DNA from: Pararge aegeria
Taxonomy: Eukaryota > Arthropoda > Insecta > Lepidoptera > Nymphalidae
Length of the DNA: 64,000 nt
Assembly: GCF_905163445.1 (NCBI RefSeq)
Contig: NC_053183.1
Coordinates: 16,926,001-16,990,000, forward strand
Reading direction: 5' to 3'
The notes below the pieces were generated by a model, which did not search any database, was not told the DNA's origin, and was given only the letters and a program-made list of their open reading frames with translations. Of the stretch, positions 11,301 to 20,490 are shown in pieces (positions within the stretch are counted from its first letter, which is position 1; each line of letters opens with the position of its first letter). The translations under genes were made by a program, and so were the position numbers.

Positions 11301-14300
11301 GTGGTTTTATAAACAAAGACCTTAGACTATCTACAATAAAAAATAATAATAGCAATAATAATAATAGGAAACGTAGTAAAAGGTTAACCTATTTGACTCA
11401 TCATGAGATGGAAATCTAGGGATTTATTTATTTATTTAAGAGCACTAACAACATGCATATTACACGTTTTTTTAACATAGCACACACACAAACACATGGA
11501 CTGATACGCACGTCAATGACAAGTGCACATAGCATTGACAAAGCGTCATATAAACTTAATTTGCAAAAAAATTAACACAAAATTTAACTCACCGATTAGT
11601 GTTCGGTGAGTTTTTTTCTAAAAGCTGTGGGTGAGTCATGGAAGATCGATATCATCCAACGAGTTATCTAAAAAGATACGTGGCATCGATATGCCACGTA
11701 TCTTTTTAGATAACTCGTTGTATTTCGCACAAATACGTATAATAGACGCTTGTTTTCCGAGATGGGATTTAGTAAATGGTATATGAAAAAAATTAGGGAT
11801 TACTTGTCATTTAGACCAAAAGAAACGATATTACTATACACTTACCGATCTCCATACTGATCTTAGGGAATGAAATTTCCACGACGAGTTGGCCTAAAAG
11901 GATGTTGTAGACCGCTCTATTAACATAGAGGCCGCTGTGTCCTACAAATTTGGAATTCTCCACAAATCCCTTCAAAAACAGTAACCTAAGTATTGAAAAA
12001 AAAGATAAATTAATAACATAAAAATTTAAAAACCCTCTTACTTTCAATATAATTTACATGACACATAACACCCCGTCTTGTTGCGAGATTAGAATGTCTT
12101 CAAAATTCATTACTTGGCGTAATGAGTTTTGGCATCAATATTTTGCTACTTTGGGTTATTGAAGATTCTTAAGGATTTCCAGTTTATTTGATAATAAATT
12201 TTAGCCTATGCTATTTTGTGATAGTTTAGCTATCTTTTGGCGAAGAAATGGTTAAAATGGGTCCTGTAATTTCGGAGCCTATAACTTTCAAAAACAAAAC
12301 AAAAATAACTTTCCTCTTTATAAAAGGTATTAGTATAGTTTTAGTACACTAAACGGAACCTACCTCTGAATTTTAATATTCTTTAAAAACAGGATTTTCA
12401 TCTTCACCCTCACACTCAAAAATAACTCTTTGTTACCCTTTTTTTTTATATTACAAGTTAGCCAATCTCACCTAGTGGTAAGTTATGATGCAGTCTAAGA
12501 TGGTAGCGGGCTAACCTGTTACGGAGTATGGTAGTCATATGCGATGACGCGTAGAAACCGATTAGGGGAATCGGTTTCTACGCGTCATCGCACCGGATCA
12601 CTAAATCGCTTAGCAGCACGTCTTTGTGGTTAGGGTAGCTACTAGCCCCGACCAAAGCCTCCCAACAGACGAAATCCGGTGCATTATCCTCTACTTTCCT
12701 TGGAAAGGCCATCAAAACTGTTCAAAAAGTTAGACAGACAAAATATTTAAATTATTTTGTTTGGGGCATTTACTTATTTATTCATATATAAGAAGGTTGT
12801 AAGAATTAGGAAACACAGAACTCAGAAGGGTGTTCCAAACCCCAGCCATGCGTATAAAAGAAATAATATAAGAAAAGAATATGCAAAGCGCTTCGGACGA
12901 GTTTCTTGGATATTAACAACATAGGGGTGAAAACCCGCAGGTTGCCTTGCAGTGCGGTGGTAGAACGGTGAGAAGGGGATCAGATCAAAGAGTTCCTAAG
13001 CACACTCTCCAAAATATATCTTATAAATCACCGACAGACTGGCTACCTTACGGCAATGATCAAGACTTTGGAGTTTTGCCAAAAGTGGTGAATCCTCGCC
13101 TATAATTCTCCTGGCTTGTATAATGCCACATATAAGCCCACAGCGCGTAACACTGTGGATTCCAAACACATTTGAGAAAATTATGTAGAGCTATCGGGCA
13201 AACAGCAAGTGATATTTAAGTTGGAGGTTTGGAATTCGAACTCGGCTCCCCGAAGGTGAACTCGAGCTGATATCCACTGGGCTATACCCACCGCTTCGCT
13301 TCGCTTTGCTAATGATTAAAACAGGTTTTATGCGTGGCTGTTTGTGGCGAATAAATAAAATGGTGGGCAAGTATGGTATGGCATGGCGGTCCAATCATTA
13401 TAGTATACGTAATATAAGTAGGTACGTCAACTCTCTTACCCTGGAACTACAGTGGTGTCGAACTCATGTTTCTCTATTGCCAGTGGGTCGTATTTTCCAA
13501 TTCGTGCCCGATATCTGTCAACGACATCCCTAACCCACAAGTCCACAAAACGGCCTTGTGCAGGAACTGCAAAAAGGTTAATATATCTTATATTAATATT
13601 CATACATGTAGATCCCTTGTCAATAAAATAAAACGCTGTGGAATGCACTCTCTGGTGACATTAGACGTCCCAAGTCCCAGGCGATTTTTAAAAGTTGTGT
13701 AAGAAGGCACTATTTGGCTCTCATTAGAAGCAAAAATAAACTTGTAGTGCAATATACTAGACTACATAAAATAAGTAATTCATTTAAAGGAAATTGTATA
13801 AAATTTTACAATAAATTACCAGTTAATATATTGGAGATGTCTCTGAAAAAGTTCAAAGTTTGTATTAAACGTAAGCTTATAGAAAAGTCCTATTATAATA
13901 TCAGGGACTACGTCAACGATAAAAATGCTTGGGTGTAAATTATTGCTCTAACCAGGTTGCTTCTTTAATTAGTTTTTAAAGGACAATGTGAGATGGTGAT
14001 AACAAAAAAAAATAACAACCGGCTAAGTTCGTTTTGGGCTTCTTCTTAGGCCAGGGCGCGTTTGGAACCCTCGTAGCTTTAGATTTAAGTTGACGAATTT
14101 ATTTATCGCCATCAACTCATATTTTACGTGTAATGTACGCATCAAAAGTGCCATCTATGTGCCTATTTGAATAAAGAAATATTCGACTTTGACTATAAAT
14201 ATGTTAATATTATATATGTATGTATGTGTATTTATGTATTTATAGTGTGTTAATCTATGTAATTATATGTATAGAAACTGCAATTACCCGTCACACGTAT

Positions 14301-14428
14301 AATTAAACGCAAAGGCACTGGATTTTGGCCTGATACTAATAGTACAAGAAATCGCACTTACCGGTATCCTGAGGCATGGCGGACACGCCAGCAATGGCCA
14401 ATACACAAGCGAATAGAACGGCCTTCAT
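5333..14428 (-). CDS. Gene 1: secreted group 7 allergen-like (TULIP-type) protein, 226 aa, 7 coding exons
   Basis: Coding exons in transcript order: 14428-14362, 13566-13440, 11985-11846, 10437-10377, 8204-8093, 6733-6620, 5392-5333. All introns are GT-AG and the frame stays open to TAG. Exon 1 encodes a signal peptide (MKAVLFACVLAIAGVSA, then MPQDT). Exon 2 carries a helix with a Y-D-P turn (about residues 29-62), exons 3-5 a beta-rich middle, and exons 6-7 helices ending in VNWYW. Family: no N-terminal cysteine pair as in JHBP/takeout. The D-P turn and order of elements resemble Der p 7-like proteins, secreted extracellular ligand binders; this is inferred. Odd: exon 6 is 114 nt instead of 96, and the extra residues lie in a Cys-containing loop (CLGC, then Cys nine residues later) that no other copy has. 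Last and most diverged member of the minus-strand array. Exon structure is strong, function weak. Confidence 0.8.
5555..5760 (+). repeat. MITE-like repeat M1
   Basis: GAAAGTTAAGCTTAACTTGC, AACAATTATTCATTGTAAAG, TCAACATCTCCTGAGGATAC, GGAGCGAAACGTGCCTAGAG. Other copies at 44320-44535, 44575-44775 and 57310-57480. Contains a family stem around TAACAATTATTCATTG. Confidence 0.55.
5762..5972 (+). repeat. Repeat R6, copy 1
   Basis: ATTGCTTAAGTAATTTTATT, TTATGTACCCAACGGATTTG and GTTCGCATCGAGAAGGCACA. The same order occurs at 41057-41236. Confidence 0.5.
5974..6440 (+). repeat. Repeat R5 (Helitron-like body), copy 1
   Basis: Starts TCTATACTAATATATAAATC; then GTACATCCGATTGAATTGA-like sequence, GGATACATTGACTTAATGG and GACATGAAATTTGGACAG. 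Collinear with 34540-34985 in reverse. In the intron between exons 6 and 7 of gene 1. Confidence 0.55.
6838..6935 (+). repeat. SINE S2 fragment
   Basis: AATATCACTTGCTTCAACGG, GAAGGAAAACACC and GAGGAAACCTGC blocks. Confidence 0.5.
7060..7195 (+). mobile_element. Non-LTR 3' end (N2), partial
   Basis: Carries the TTCTCGGTAGAATCTGCC block and ends in an AATAATAAT tract. Confidence 0.6.
7202..7446 (-). repeat. SINE S1
   Basis: Full S1 layout. It lies in the last-but-one intron of gene 1. Confidence 0.68.
7598..7755 (-). mobile_element. Non-LTR 3' end (family N3)
   Basis: Defines N3: CTTTTATTGTACACCA next to an ATGAATGAAT tract, then GGCCTTATAGCGATTTCTTC and GGCAACCAATGGCG, then AGGTAGGTGGTGCA. 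Confidence 0.6.
8985..9340 (+). mobile_element. Non-LTR 3' end with ORF tail (family N2)
   Basis: The ORF end reads HEFKECVKTHLLQRGYYTID, then KVAWKHPAPLSSLTR and stop (TAG at 9122-9124). The 3' UTR has CTTCTTCTCGGTAGAATCTG and ends in repeated GAATTTT units. In an intron of gene 1. Confidence 0.7.
9547..9720 (-). mobile_element. Non-LTR 3' end (N1)
   Basis: Inverted copy: it starts with the CAAAGTCAAAGTC tail and carries the GAGGGTTCCAAACGCG block. Confidence 0.65.
10620..10832 (-). repeat. S4 repeat copy
   Basis: CACTTGGAGGAATTATCAAC, CGGAACCGACATGATTTTAA, CTGGCAATCGCGGCC, then GGCATCGACGGTAGGAGAGC and GTAGCTTAATTGG. Confidence 0.5.
11657..11720. repeat. Perfect 30-bp inverted repeat, 4-nt loop
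   Basis: Left arm 11657-11686 (from CAACGAGTTATC to GTGGCAT), loop CGAT, right arm 11691-11720. No mismatch. Intron 3 of gene 1. Confidence 0.9.
12455..12725 (-). repeat. SINE-like S3 containing a new inverted repeat
   Basis: Order seen: CTCACCTAGTGGTAAGTTAT, GGTAGCGGGCTAACCTGTTA, TCGGTTTCTACGCGTCATCG, CTAAATCGCTTAGCAGCACG, then CAAAGCCTCCC. Shared with 46200-46440 and 48555-48850 in the other orientation. A 23-bp inverted copy is present at 12541-12563. Confidence 0.55.
12541..12591. repeat. Perfect 23-bp inverted repeat, 5-nt loop, inside an S3 copy
   Basis: Arms 12541-12563 and 12569-12591 (right arm begins AATCGGTTTCTACGCG), loop AGGGG. The right arm and its continuation are normal S3 sequence; the left arm is additional. 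Confidence 0.9.
13626..14195 (+). mobile_element. Non-LTR 3' end with ORF tail (family N1), intron 1 of gene 1
   Basis: One open frame reads TLWNALSGDIRRPKSQAIFK, then after about 30 residues CIKFYNKLPVN and finally YYNIRDYVNDKNAWV, ending in TAA at 13936-13938. The 3' UTR that follows includes the GGCGCGTTTGGAACCCTCGT block and ends with repeated TTTGACTTTGAC-like units. Two different ORF-end motifs (LWNAL and FYNKLP) in one frame suggest a fusion of two elements. This copy ties the dispersed N1 3' ends to a coding element. Confidence 0.7.
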
Positions 14429-15202
14429 CGTGAAGTTATTTAGACTGAAAAATAAAACACGTATATTGAAAATAAAATATAACTAAATAAAAAAAACGTT
14501 TGTGTACATATGTACAAGCGTTAGAAGTTAAACTTCTTTAGCTTAACGAGATAAAAATCTTTCGCCTTTTCTTCGTTTGTTGAATAAACGACACTTACAT
14601 TAGAAAAAAATATTTAATGCATTGAAAGTTTTATCATAACGCATTATCTAGTTAAATAAGGTTTATTTAAATTTCACAAAAACATGCTTTCTGCATAACT
14701 AAAGAAATGTACATAATTAAATTTGGAATAGTAATAGACTCATTATCGGACAACGAAGTTTCAATCAACATTAAAATTTGCGATGTTTGTACAATTGAAT
14801 TAATTAAATCACCGGAATGAGCCCGCAGACTTTAACAATTGAAAGTGTACACGGTCAAACCTTATATCTAACTTCAGGGTGTCGGTTTTTGTAACGGTGT
14901 GTTCGCGCATCGTAAACATTTACTCTTATAATTTAAAGAAGTATAACTTCAAAAAACGTAAAAACTAGTTTTAGCATATCTTTCTGAAGAGCCTTGATTT
15001 TAATATCAATATTGGCATAAAATAATGAAGAATGGCTCGTAGCTACCACGTTTTGGCATTCAAACCAAACGTAGAGGTATTTAAAATTTCAGCACAATCA
15101 AATTGGGCTTGAGCTTAAAGTATAGTGTCTAGATTTGCATGACTACCATGGCGAGTTAAATAAATTCTTGTAAAAAAAGCAGCTATACGTATTGTATTGA
15201 AT

Positions 15203-15585
15203 CTATCTATATATATAAAAGAGAAAGTGTGTGGGTATGTTCCGTATAGGCTCCGAAACGGCTAGACCGATTTCAATGAAACTTTCAGGGAAAGACCTCC
15301 GGATTGACCTGGCGAGTAATCCTGTAGTTTGGTGACGATCGGAGCACTCCTATTTTTGAACTGTCAAACTGTCAAATACAGCTTTTATTTACTATGACGA
15401 TATTCTATTGTTGGGTGTACATGGGTGTAGATAATGATCTTCACCCACCAAGAGATTGAATAAGGAGAGAAATAAATGATTTAATATATTATGAGACTTA
15501 AATTAAAAATTTAACGATGTAAGTTTATTGTTTAAATAAAATAAAGCAAAATCTAGCCCGGCGAAGCGGGCTGGATACGCTAGTA
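15203..15585 (+). mobile_element. Non-autonomous Helitron-like element HN1, near complete
   Basis: The 5' end is a TC (TCTATCTATATATAT). The 3' end has a stem CCCGGCGAAGCGGG followed by CTGGATACGCTAG and T. The TC start, short 3' hairpin, CTAG end and A/T target are the standard Helitron terminal signs. No coding capacity. Confidence 0.65.
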
Positions 15586-15711
15586 TACAAATACCTAATA
15601 TGTATAAAAAACATCGATGCATAAAATAATGTGACCAATGAGAGAGATTGGAGAACATTCACCGGCTTACAAAACCCTTTAATTAAATAAGTACTAAAAT
15701 GTTGCTCTTAC

Positions 15712-15759
15712 CTTTGCCCCGGGTGAAGTGATTTGCCAATCAATGCATCTATATTTATA
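15712..15759 (-). promoter_or_regulatory. Gene 1 promoter: TATA box and tiny non-coding first exon
   Basis: The minus strand shows TATAAATA at 15759-15752. A TCACTT initiator-like site lies 30 bp downstream (start near 15729). A leader of about 18 nt ends in GGGGCAAAG before GTAAGAGC (donor at 15711). The acceptor of the next exon is at 14444 (CAG, then TCTAAATAAC), placing 16 nt of leader before the ATG at 14428. The same layout is found at genes 2-4. Confidence 0.65.
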
Positions 15760-16264
15760 TCCAACGGAAGTCCTGATTACATCTGCTAATCTTACAGAAA
15801 GTCAGCTGATATGGTACATATCATAATTACGATTATCTTTTGATTGAGTTAATTAGGTAACTTACGTAGATCATAATGCATTGTGATCGATTGTATCGGA
15901 ACTGGGGGCTTACCTCCATTGCTTAAAGTAATATTATAATGATATTATGACGCTCTGGTTTCAGAATTTTAATCCCTATTTTAGGGTTGCTAAGCCATGT
16001 CATATGACACTGTTATTTGAAATCAATACAGCTCTAAGTGATAATGGTAAAGACACTGTTTTCTTTTAATCATTCATGAGCTTAATATGACACATCAAAG
16101 TGGCTTACATAACAAAGACGTCTGCGTTTGTTTTTGGACGTGGCATTAAATTGCTGCTGTCCGCTGAGGAGTTCTGTCGTCTATCTCCAACCATCGTTTG
16201 GGCAAAATTAAACACATATACAAAACATAATATACAAAAATAATTATTTAAATCAGTTATAATT

Positions 16265-16465
16265 TGTCGGAGTTATGGTGTAAAGTCGTCACTCATCCCC
16301 TCTCCCAAAGGAACCGAGCTTAATGTCGGGATAAAAAGTATCCTATATTACTTGTAACACTTCCAAGAATATGTGTACAAAGTGTCATGAGGATCGGTTA
16401 AGTAGTTTTTGTGTGAAAGCGTAACAAACAAACTTACATTGACATTTATAATATTAGTAAGGATT
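16265..16465 (-). mobile_element. Helitron-like element fragment (5' terminal type)
   Basis: The right end reads, on the minus strand, TCCTTACTAATATTATAAAT followed by a TTTGTTACGCTTTC-like block. This is a recurrent 5' end of lepidopteran Helitron-like elements. Confidence 0.45.
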
Positions 16466-16474
16466 GTCGGACCA

Positions 16475-16735
16475 AGCAGGTGGCTTACCTGATGGTTAGT
16501 ACCCATCGCTTATAAACAGAGCAAGACTTCGCAGGGCAAAGGCTTGTAAGGAGAACGTCCTGCGATCTGCCTCCCTGTGTCCATCAATTTGAGGCTTAGG
16601 AGCCTAGCCTCATTTGCCTGTAATTACACCGGCAACCAAGCCCTTCAGACCGGAACGCAGCATTGCAACAATGCTGCTCAGCGGTAGAAATAAGCATGGC
16701 GGTTGTAATTCCCCTTACTATATAGTGAGATAGTG
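16475..16735. repeat. Unclassified interspersed repeat of a lepidopteran type
   Basis: GTGGCTTACCTGATGGTTAG, then TGTAATTACACCGGCAACCA, CCTTCAGACCGGAACGCAGC and GCTCAGCGGTAGAAATAAGC. I know this block order from other lepidopteran DNA, but not its class. Confidence 0.45.
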
Positions 16736-16844
16736 TTGTGATGGGTAATTTCATGTATGTTTATTTCTTATTTGTATTTATATGTAATATATTTATATAT
16801 ATATTAAATATATTTTTGTATAATTTTTAAACCTTATTTATTGC

Positions 16845-17012
16845 ACCACCTACCTCTTTGCTATGTTTTTTTTTCCTTTTACGCATTGGTTGCCTAAAAG
16901 AAATCGCTATGTAGCGATAAGGCCACCAAATTGTACTCTCTTGGTATGTATTTATGTCTCTGTAACTACTTTTTTTTATTTGGTGTACAATAAAAGTGTA
17001 TTCATTCATCCA
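16845..17012 (+). mobile_element. Non-LTR 3' end (N3)
   Basis: Opposite orientation copy: GCACCACCTACCTCT, then GCGATAAGGCCACC, then TGTACAATAAAAGTG ending in ATTCATTCATCC. Confidence 0.6.
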
Positions 17013-17264
17013 TTCCCCGGACGAACTCCACATATAGTTGGTGCAATGATCCACCGAGTTTACGGCTTCAATCTAGTACTTGGCAGAGCTATCCCGGTGC
17101 TACCGGAAAGCTACAGATGACTACAGCACTCCATGCAGGAATGCAGGATAAAGGCAACCGTTAGGGAGGAGTGGAAACGGATTGGTAAGCAAACCACAGC
17201 ACCCAGATTACCCCGACTAGTCTATCAAAAATAAAAAGACTGCGACATACGGAATGTAATTTTG

Positions 17265-17620
17265 AGGTAAGTATATGATCTAGTTTGGACCTTCCAATCC
17301 ATAAGTTTAAAGAATGTGTTAAAACACATTTATTACAGGTTATTATACAATTGATGAGTTTCTTAATGACAAGGTTGCTTGGAAGCATCCGGCTCCGCTT
17401 TCATCTCTCACAAGATAGAAAAATGAATGTTAAAATATAAAATGTAAATTTTTGATGTTGGAAAAGAGCAACTGCTGAGTTTCTTGCCGGCTTCTTCTCG
17501 GTAGAATCTGCCTTCCGAACCGGTGGTAGAGTCACTACACACGGACAGACTTGACGTTTCAAAAGTGCTTGTATTAGGCCTACTTGAAATAAATGAATTT
17601 TGAATTTTGAATTTTGAGTT
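17265..17620 (+). mobile_element. Non-LTR 3' end (N2), frameshifted
   Basis: Same element as 8985-9340. It starts with HKFKECVKTHLLQ, but a deletion around 17337 breaks the frame. The 3' UTR is complete with GAATTTTGAATTTT. Between gene 1 and gene 2. Confidence 0.7.
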
Positions 17621-18028
17621 GATCCCACACAGGGGGAGGTCACGTAAAAAAATCATCAATCTCAAAAGGCATTTGTGTAGTTCAAGATGTATATTTTACT
17701 ATGCAATAAGATTTCCATTTATTGCTCTTATAGAGAATGAGAATTTCTTGTAAATTTTTGTAACTTTTTCAATTTTAGTTCTTATTTCCAAGCGCTCCAT
17801 GAACAAAAATACTAATCTTAATAAACCTAAAGATGACTGAGGTACTATAATTTGAGAGTTTTTATAGGTACCTAGTTAATTTTTGTTCACTTAGCGCCCG
17901 TACCTATACGGAAAAAAATACACAATACACTACGCGTATTTATTTATTTAATAGTACGGACAAATCCACTTGCACCAATCAACAATTACATTATTATTCT
18001 AACTATTATTATGAACTACACAAGGAGA

Positions 18029-18080
18029 CAAAAAACAAAGAAACAATTATAATTTCTTATTATTGTTTCTTTGTTTTTTG
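18029..18080. repeat. 19-bp inverted repeat, 14-nt loop
   Basis: Arms 18029-18047 (CAAAAAACAAAGAAACAAT) and 18062-18080. A second small one lies at 18141-18171 (AATGTAGCTTT arms). Confidence 0.8.
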
Positions 18081-18354
18081 AACAAACATTAACAAAATAT
18101 TAATAAAAACAAAAATCGCATAAACAAAATTAATTAAATCAATGTAGCTTTAATAAAACCAAAGCTACATTATTTCACGGAACTGATATAACTGGCATGG
18201 TAAATTATTCCAATCATCTGCAAATATGTCACAGTTAGGCGATTGTGTCAAAAGTCTGTTTAATGCAATGACAGTGAACGTGGTATCGGAGATCTAGCGT
18301 AAAAATTTAAGACGACGCAAGTAACTGTAGTTACTATGTGCATATATGCAGCAT

Positions 18355-18470
18355 CAACGGTAAAGAAAAACGTCGTGACGATACTGCATGCCTAAGTATT
18401 CTTCATAATGTTCCCAAAGGCGTGTAGACTCCACTGGGCCAGCGTGGTGGACTACGACATACGACCGGTC
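18355..18470 (+). repeat. SINE S2 fragment
   Basis: GGTAAAGAAAAACGTCGTGA to CCAGCGTGGTGGACTACGA. It is followed by two small inverted repeats. Confidence 0.5.
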
Positions 18471-18884
18471 TCCGTCCACATTAAGAAGGGTTCACCTTAA
18501 TGTGGAAGGAAACCCGTGCCTTCAGTGGTTTCCTTCACCGAAGTCATATTATAATTCGTACTCCTAACGACTATCTATTACCGCTTGATTGACAAATTTG
18601 ACGAGCCTGCATTAGCAGCAGTGAATTAATATTTCTACATTTACTCAAAGACAAATTAATCAAACCTCAAATCTGCCCATTCCCGTATACTTATAGAGAC
18701 CGATTTTACTAGAAAATCGGTGCGACATTGTACATCATACAAACGACGTGTAATCTTTGATTTCCAAATAACTGGCTTGTGTCAAAATCGTATCGTAATT
18801 TGAACAACACAATATAATCACACTTTTTTGTCTGGAGTTGTCTGATTATCTGGGTTTCTCTTCGGAACCGATTTTGACTAGACT

Positions 18885-19260
18885 TGGTAAAGCTGGCGGG
18901 AAGAGAATTACACAGATCACTTAGCTTTCCACAGGCATTTGAATAAGTTGAAAATACAGCTGCTATTACAGGATTGATGAATTTCTTAACGACAAGGTGC
19001 TCGGAAGCAGGCCGCCCCGTTCTAATCTCTCACAAGATAAAGGTTGGAATTGTCCACTTGCAGTGTCATTTGCAGTTCTTGCCACGTGACTATGGAATTC
19101 TCTCCCCCACAATATTCTGTGTGATAACCCATCCCCGAGTGTTTTTAGTATAGTTCTTTCATTCTGTTTTTCATATATTATTGTATGTATTTAAACATTA
19201 TAGTTTACATTTGTTATTTATACTATATCTGTGCTTGTCTATGCATTGTATCTCTTCGTA
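18885..19260 (+). mobile_element. Non-LTR ORF-tail fragments (N2-like and RT C-terminus)
   Basis: Contains the N2 tail (diverged HLNKLKIQLLLQ and the TCTCACAAGATAAAG end). It is followed by a second fragment reading LWNSLPHNILCDNPSPSVF, a non-LTR RT C-terminal motif. Degenerate. Confidence 0.5.
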
Positions 19261-19479
19261 TCAGTTATTTATTTAAATGCCTACTCAGGTTGACTCTCAA
19301 ATATTTCCCACATTCTGGGCAAAGAAATCTCTTTACAGATAAGTTGGTCTGGTGCCCACCAGCTCAATGTCATGAACATAGAGTTCCATTCTTCTAAGAA
19401 CGTAGAACGAAGTCATTCAGCTCTCTTAAATTGCCACACTGTCAATTTGATACGTTTTTCTTGACTTCTCGCATTAAAA

Positions 19480-19636
19480 AGAACACCTGGCTAAGTTAGT
19501 TTTGGGATTCTTCTTAGCTTTTGTTTTAAGTTTACGAATGTAGTTATCGTCATCTCACTACCTCACACCATGTACTGAACGCATCAAAAGCTCCATTCAT
19601 GGACCTATTTGAATTAAGAAATATTTGACTTTGTTG
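19480..19636 (+). mobile_element. Non-LTR 3' end (N1), diverged
   Basis: Shows the AACGCATCAAAAGCTCCATT block and a TTTGACTTTG tail. Internal parts are deleted. Confidence 0.55.
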
Positions 19637-19887
19637 TCGATATCGTGGTCATGACTACAAACACAGTGCTTGCCGCAATTGTTATTTTCCCGCTTTTCAT
19701 TTCCATAAAGAACCACGAAAATCTTATTTTAAAATCATTTATGATTTTATTTTTTTACCATTAACCAAAATCTATTGCGCTGATTTTGATGTGGTTTCTT
19801 GCAATATCAGTTCTTATGTAAACCACATAAGTAGTTTATCTGTATGTTATAAGGATAAATAATAATAAAAATAAATTTTAAGGTTAT

Positions 19888-19988
19888 ATATTATTCATAA
19901 AAATTTTCATCAGCTATCTTAGTACCCATTACATAAGCTCAGCTTAATTTGGGGCTAGATGACTATGTGTATTGTCGTAATATTTTTA
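19888..19988 (+). repeat. SINE S1, 3' part
   Basis: Only the ATTCATAAAAATTTTCATC to GTATTGTCGTAAT end of S1. Confidence 0.55.
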
Positions 19989-20148
19989 TTTATTTTATTA
20001 TTAAATTATATAAATTTATCAGCATTAACCATGTTCTTAGATATGGTATACATAATATGCTTCAGCGCTGCTTATCTTTGTTAGTAACACTAACAGTATT
20101 TGTGTTATGTTGAATAAAACAAGGAAAAACAATTATTCAGTATAACAG

Positions 20149-20154
20149 TTTATT
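20149..20154 (-). terminator. Possible polyadenylation signal of gene 2
   Basis: AATAAA on the minus strand about 340 nt after the gene 2 stop codon. Such hexamers are frequent in AT-rich DNA. Confidence 0.3.
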
Positions 20155-20490
20155 AAAAACAAAATAAATTATTAAAATAGCGCCAATACATTTCATTTTT
20201 TAACGTTCATTATAAGAAACTGAAGGATTTAGGGTATATGCAGATATATCATTGTGAGGTTTATCAAAACTATTAAACACATCAGGGATATCCTGTCGGT
20301 TATCTGTGACCAGAAAATTTTTGTGATGTACGGGAAAAGCGCCTTTCTGAGTGGCGTCCAAGCTTAAATGGTACTGACAGAGTTTAATTAGTTAACGCAA
20401 AGAATTCATAAAAAAATGCTTCCGCCTCCCTGATGAATCTGACCATGACATCTCTGGATATACCATAAAGTTTCTTCATCGCCTGCTGTT

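Larger units (their letters stand above)
15760..20140. other. Intergenic: gene 1 promoter side to gene 2 end
   Basis: Holds the Helitron-like fragment, the unclassified repeat at 16475-16735, N3, N2, small hairpins, an S2 piece, RT-tail fragments and an N1 piece. I see no exon of the array or other gene in the remaining 15760-16260 and 17630-18350 stretches. Confidence 0.5.
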
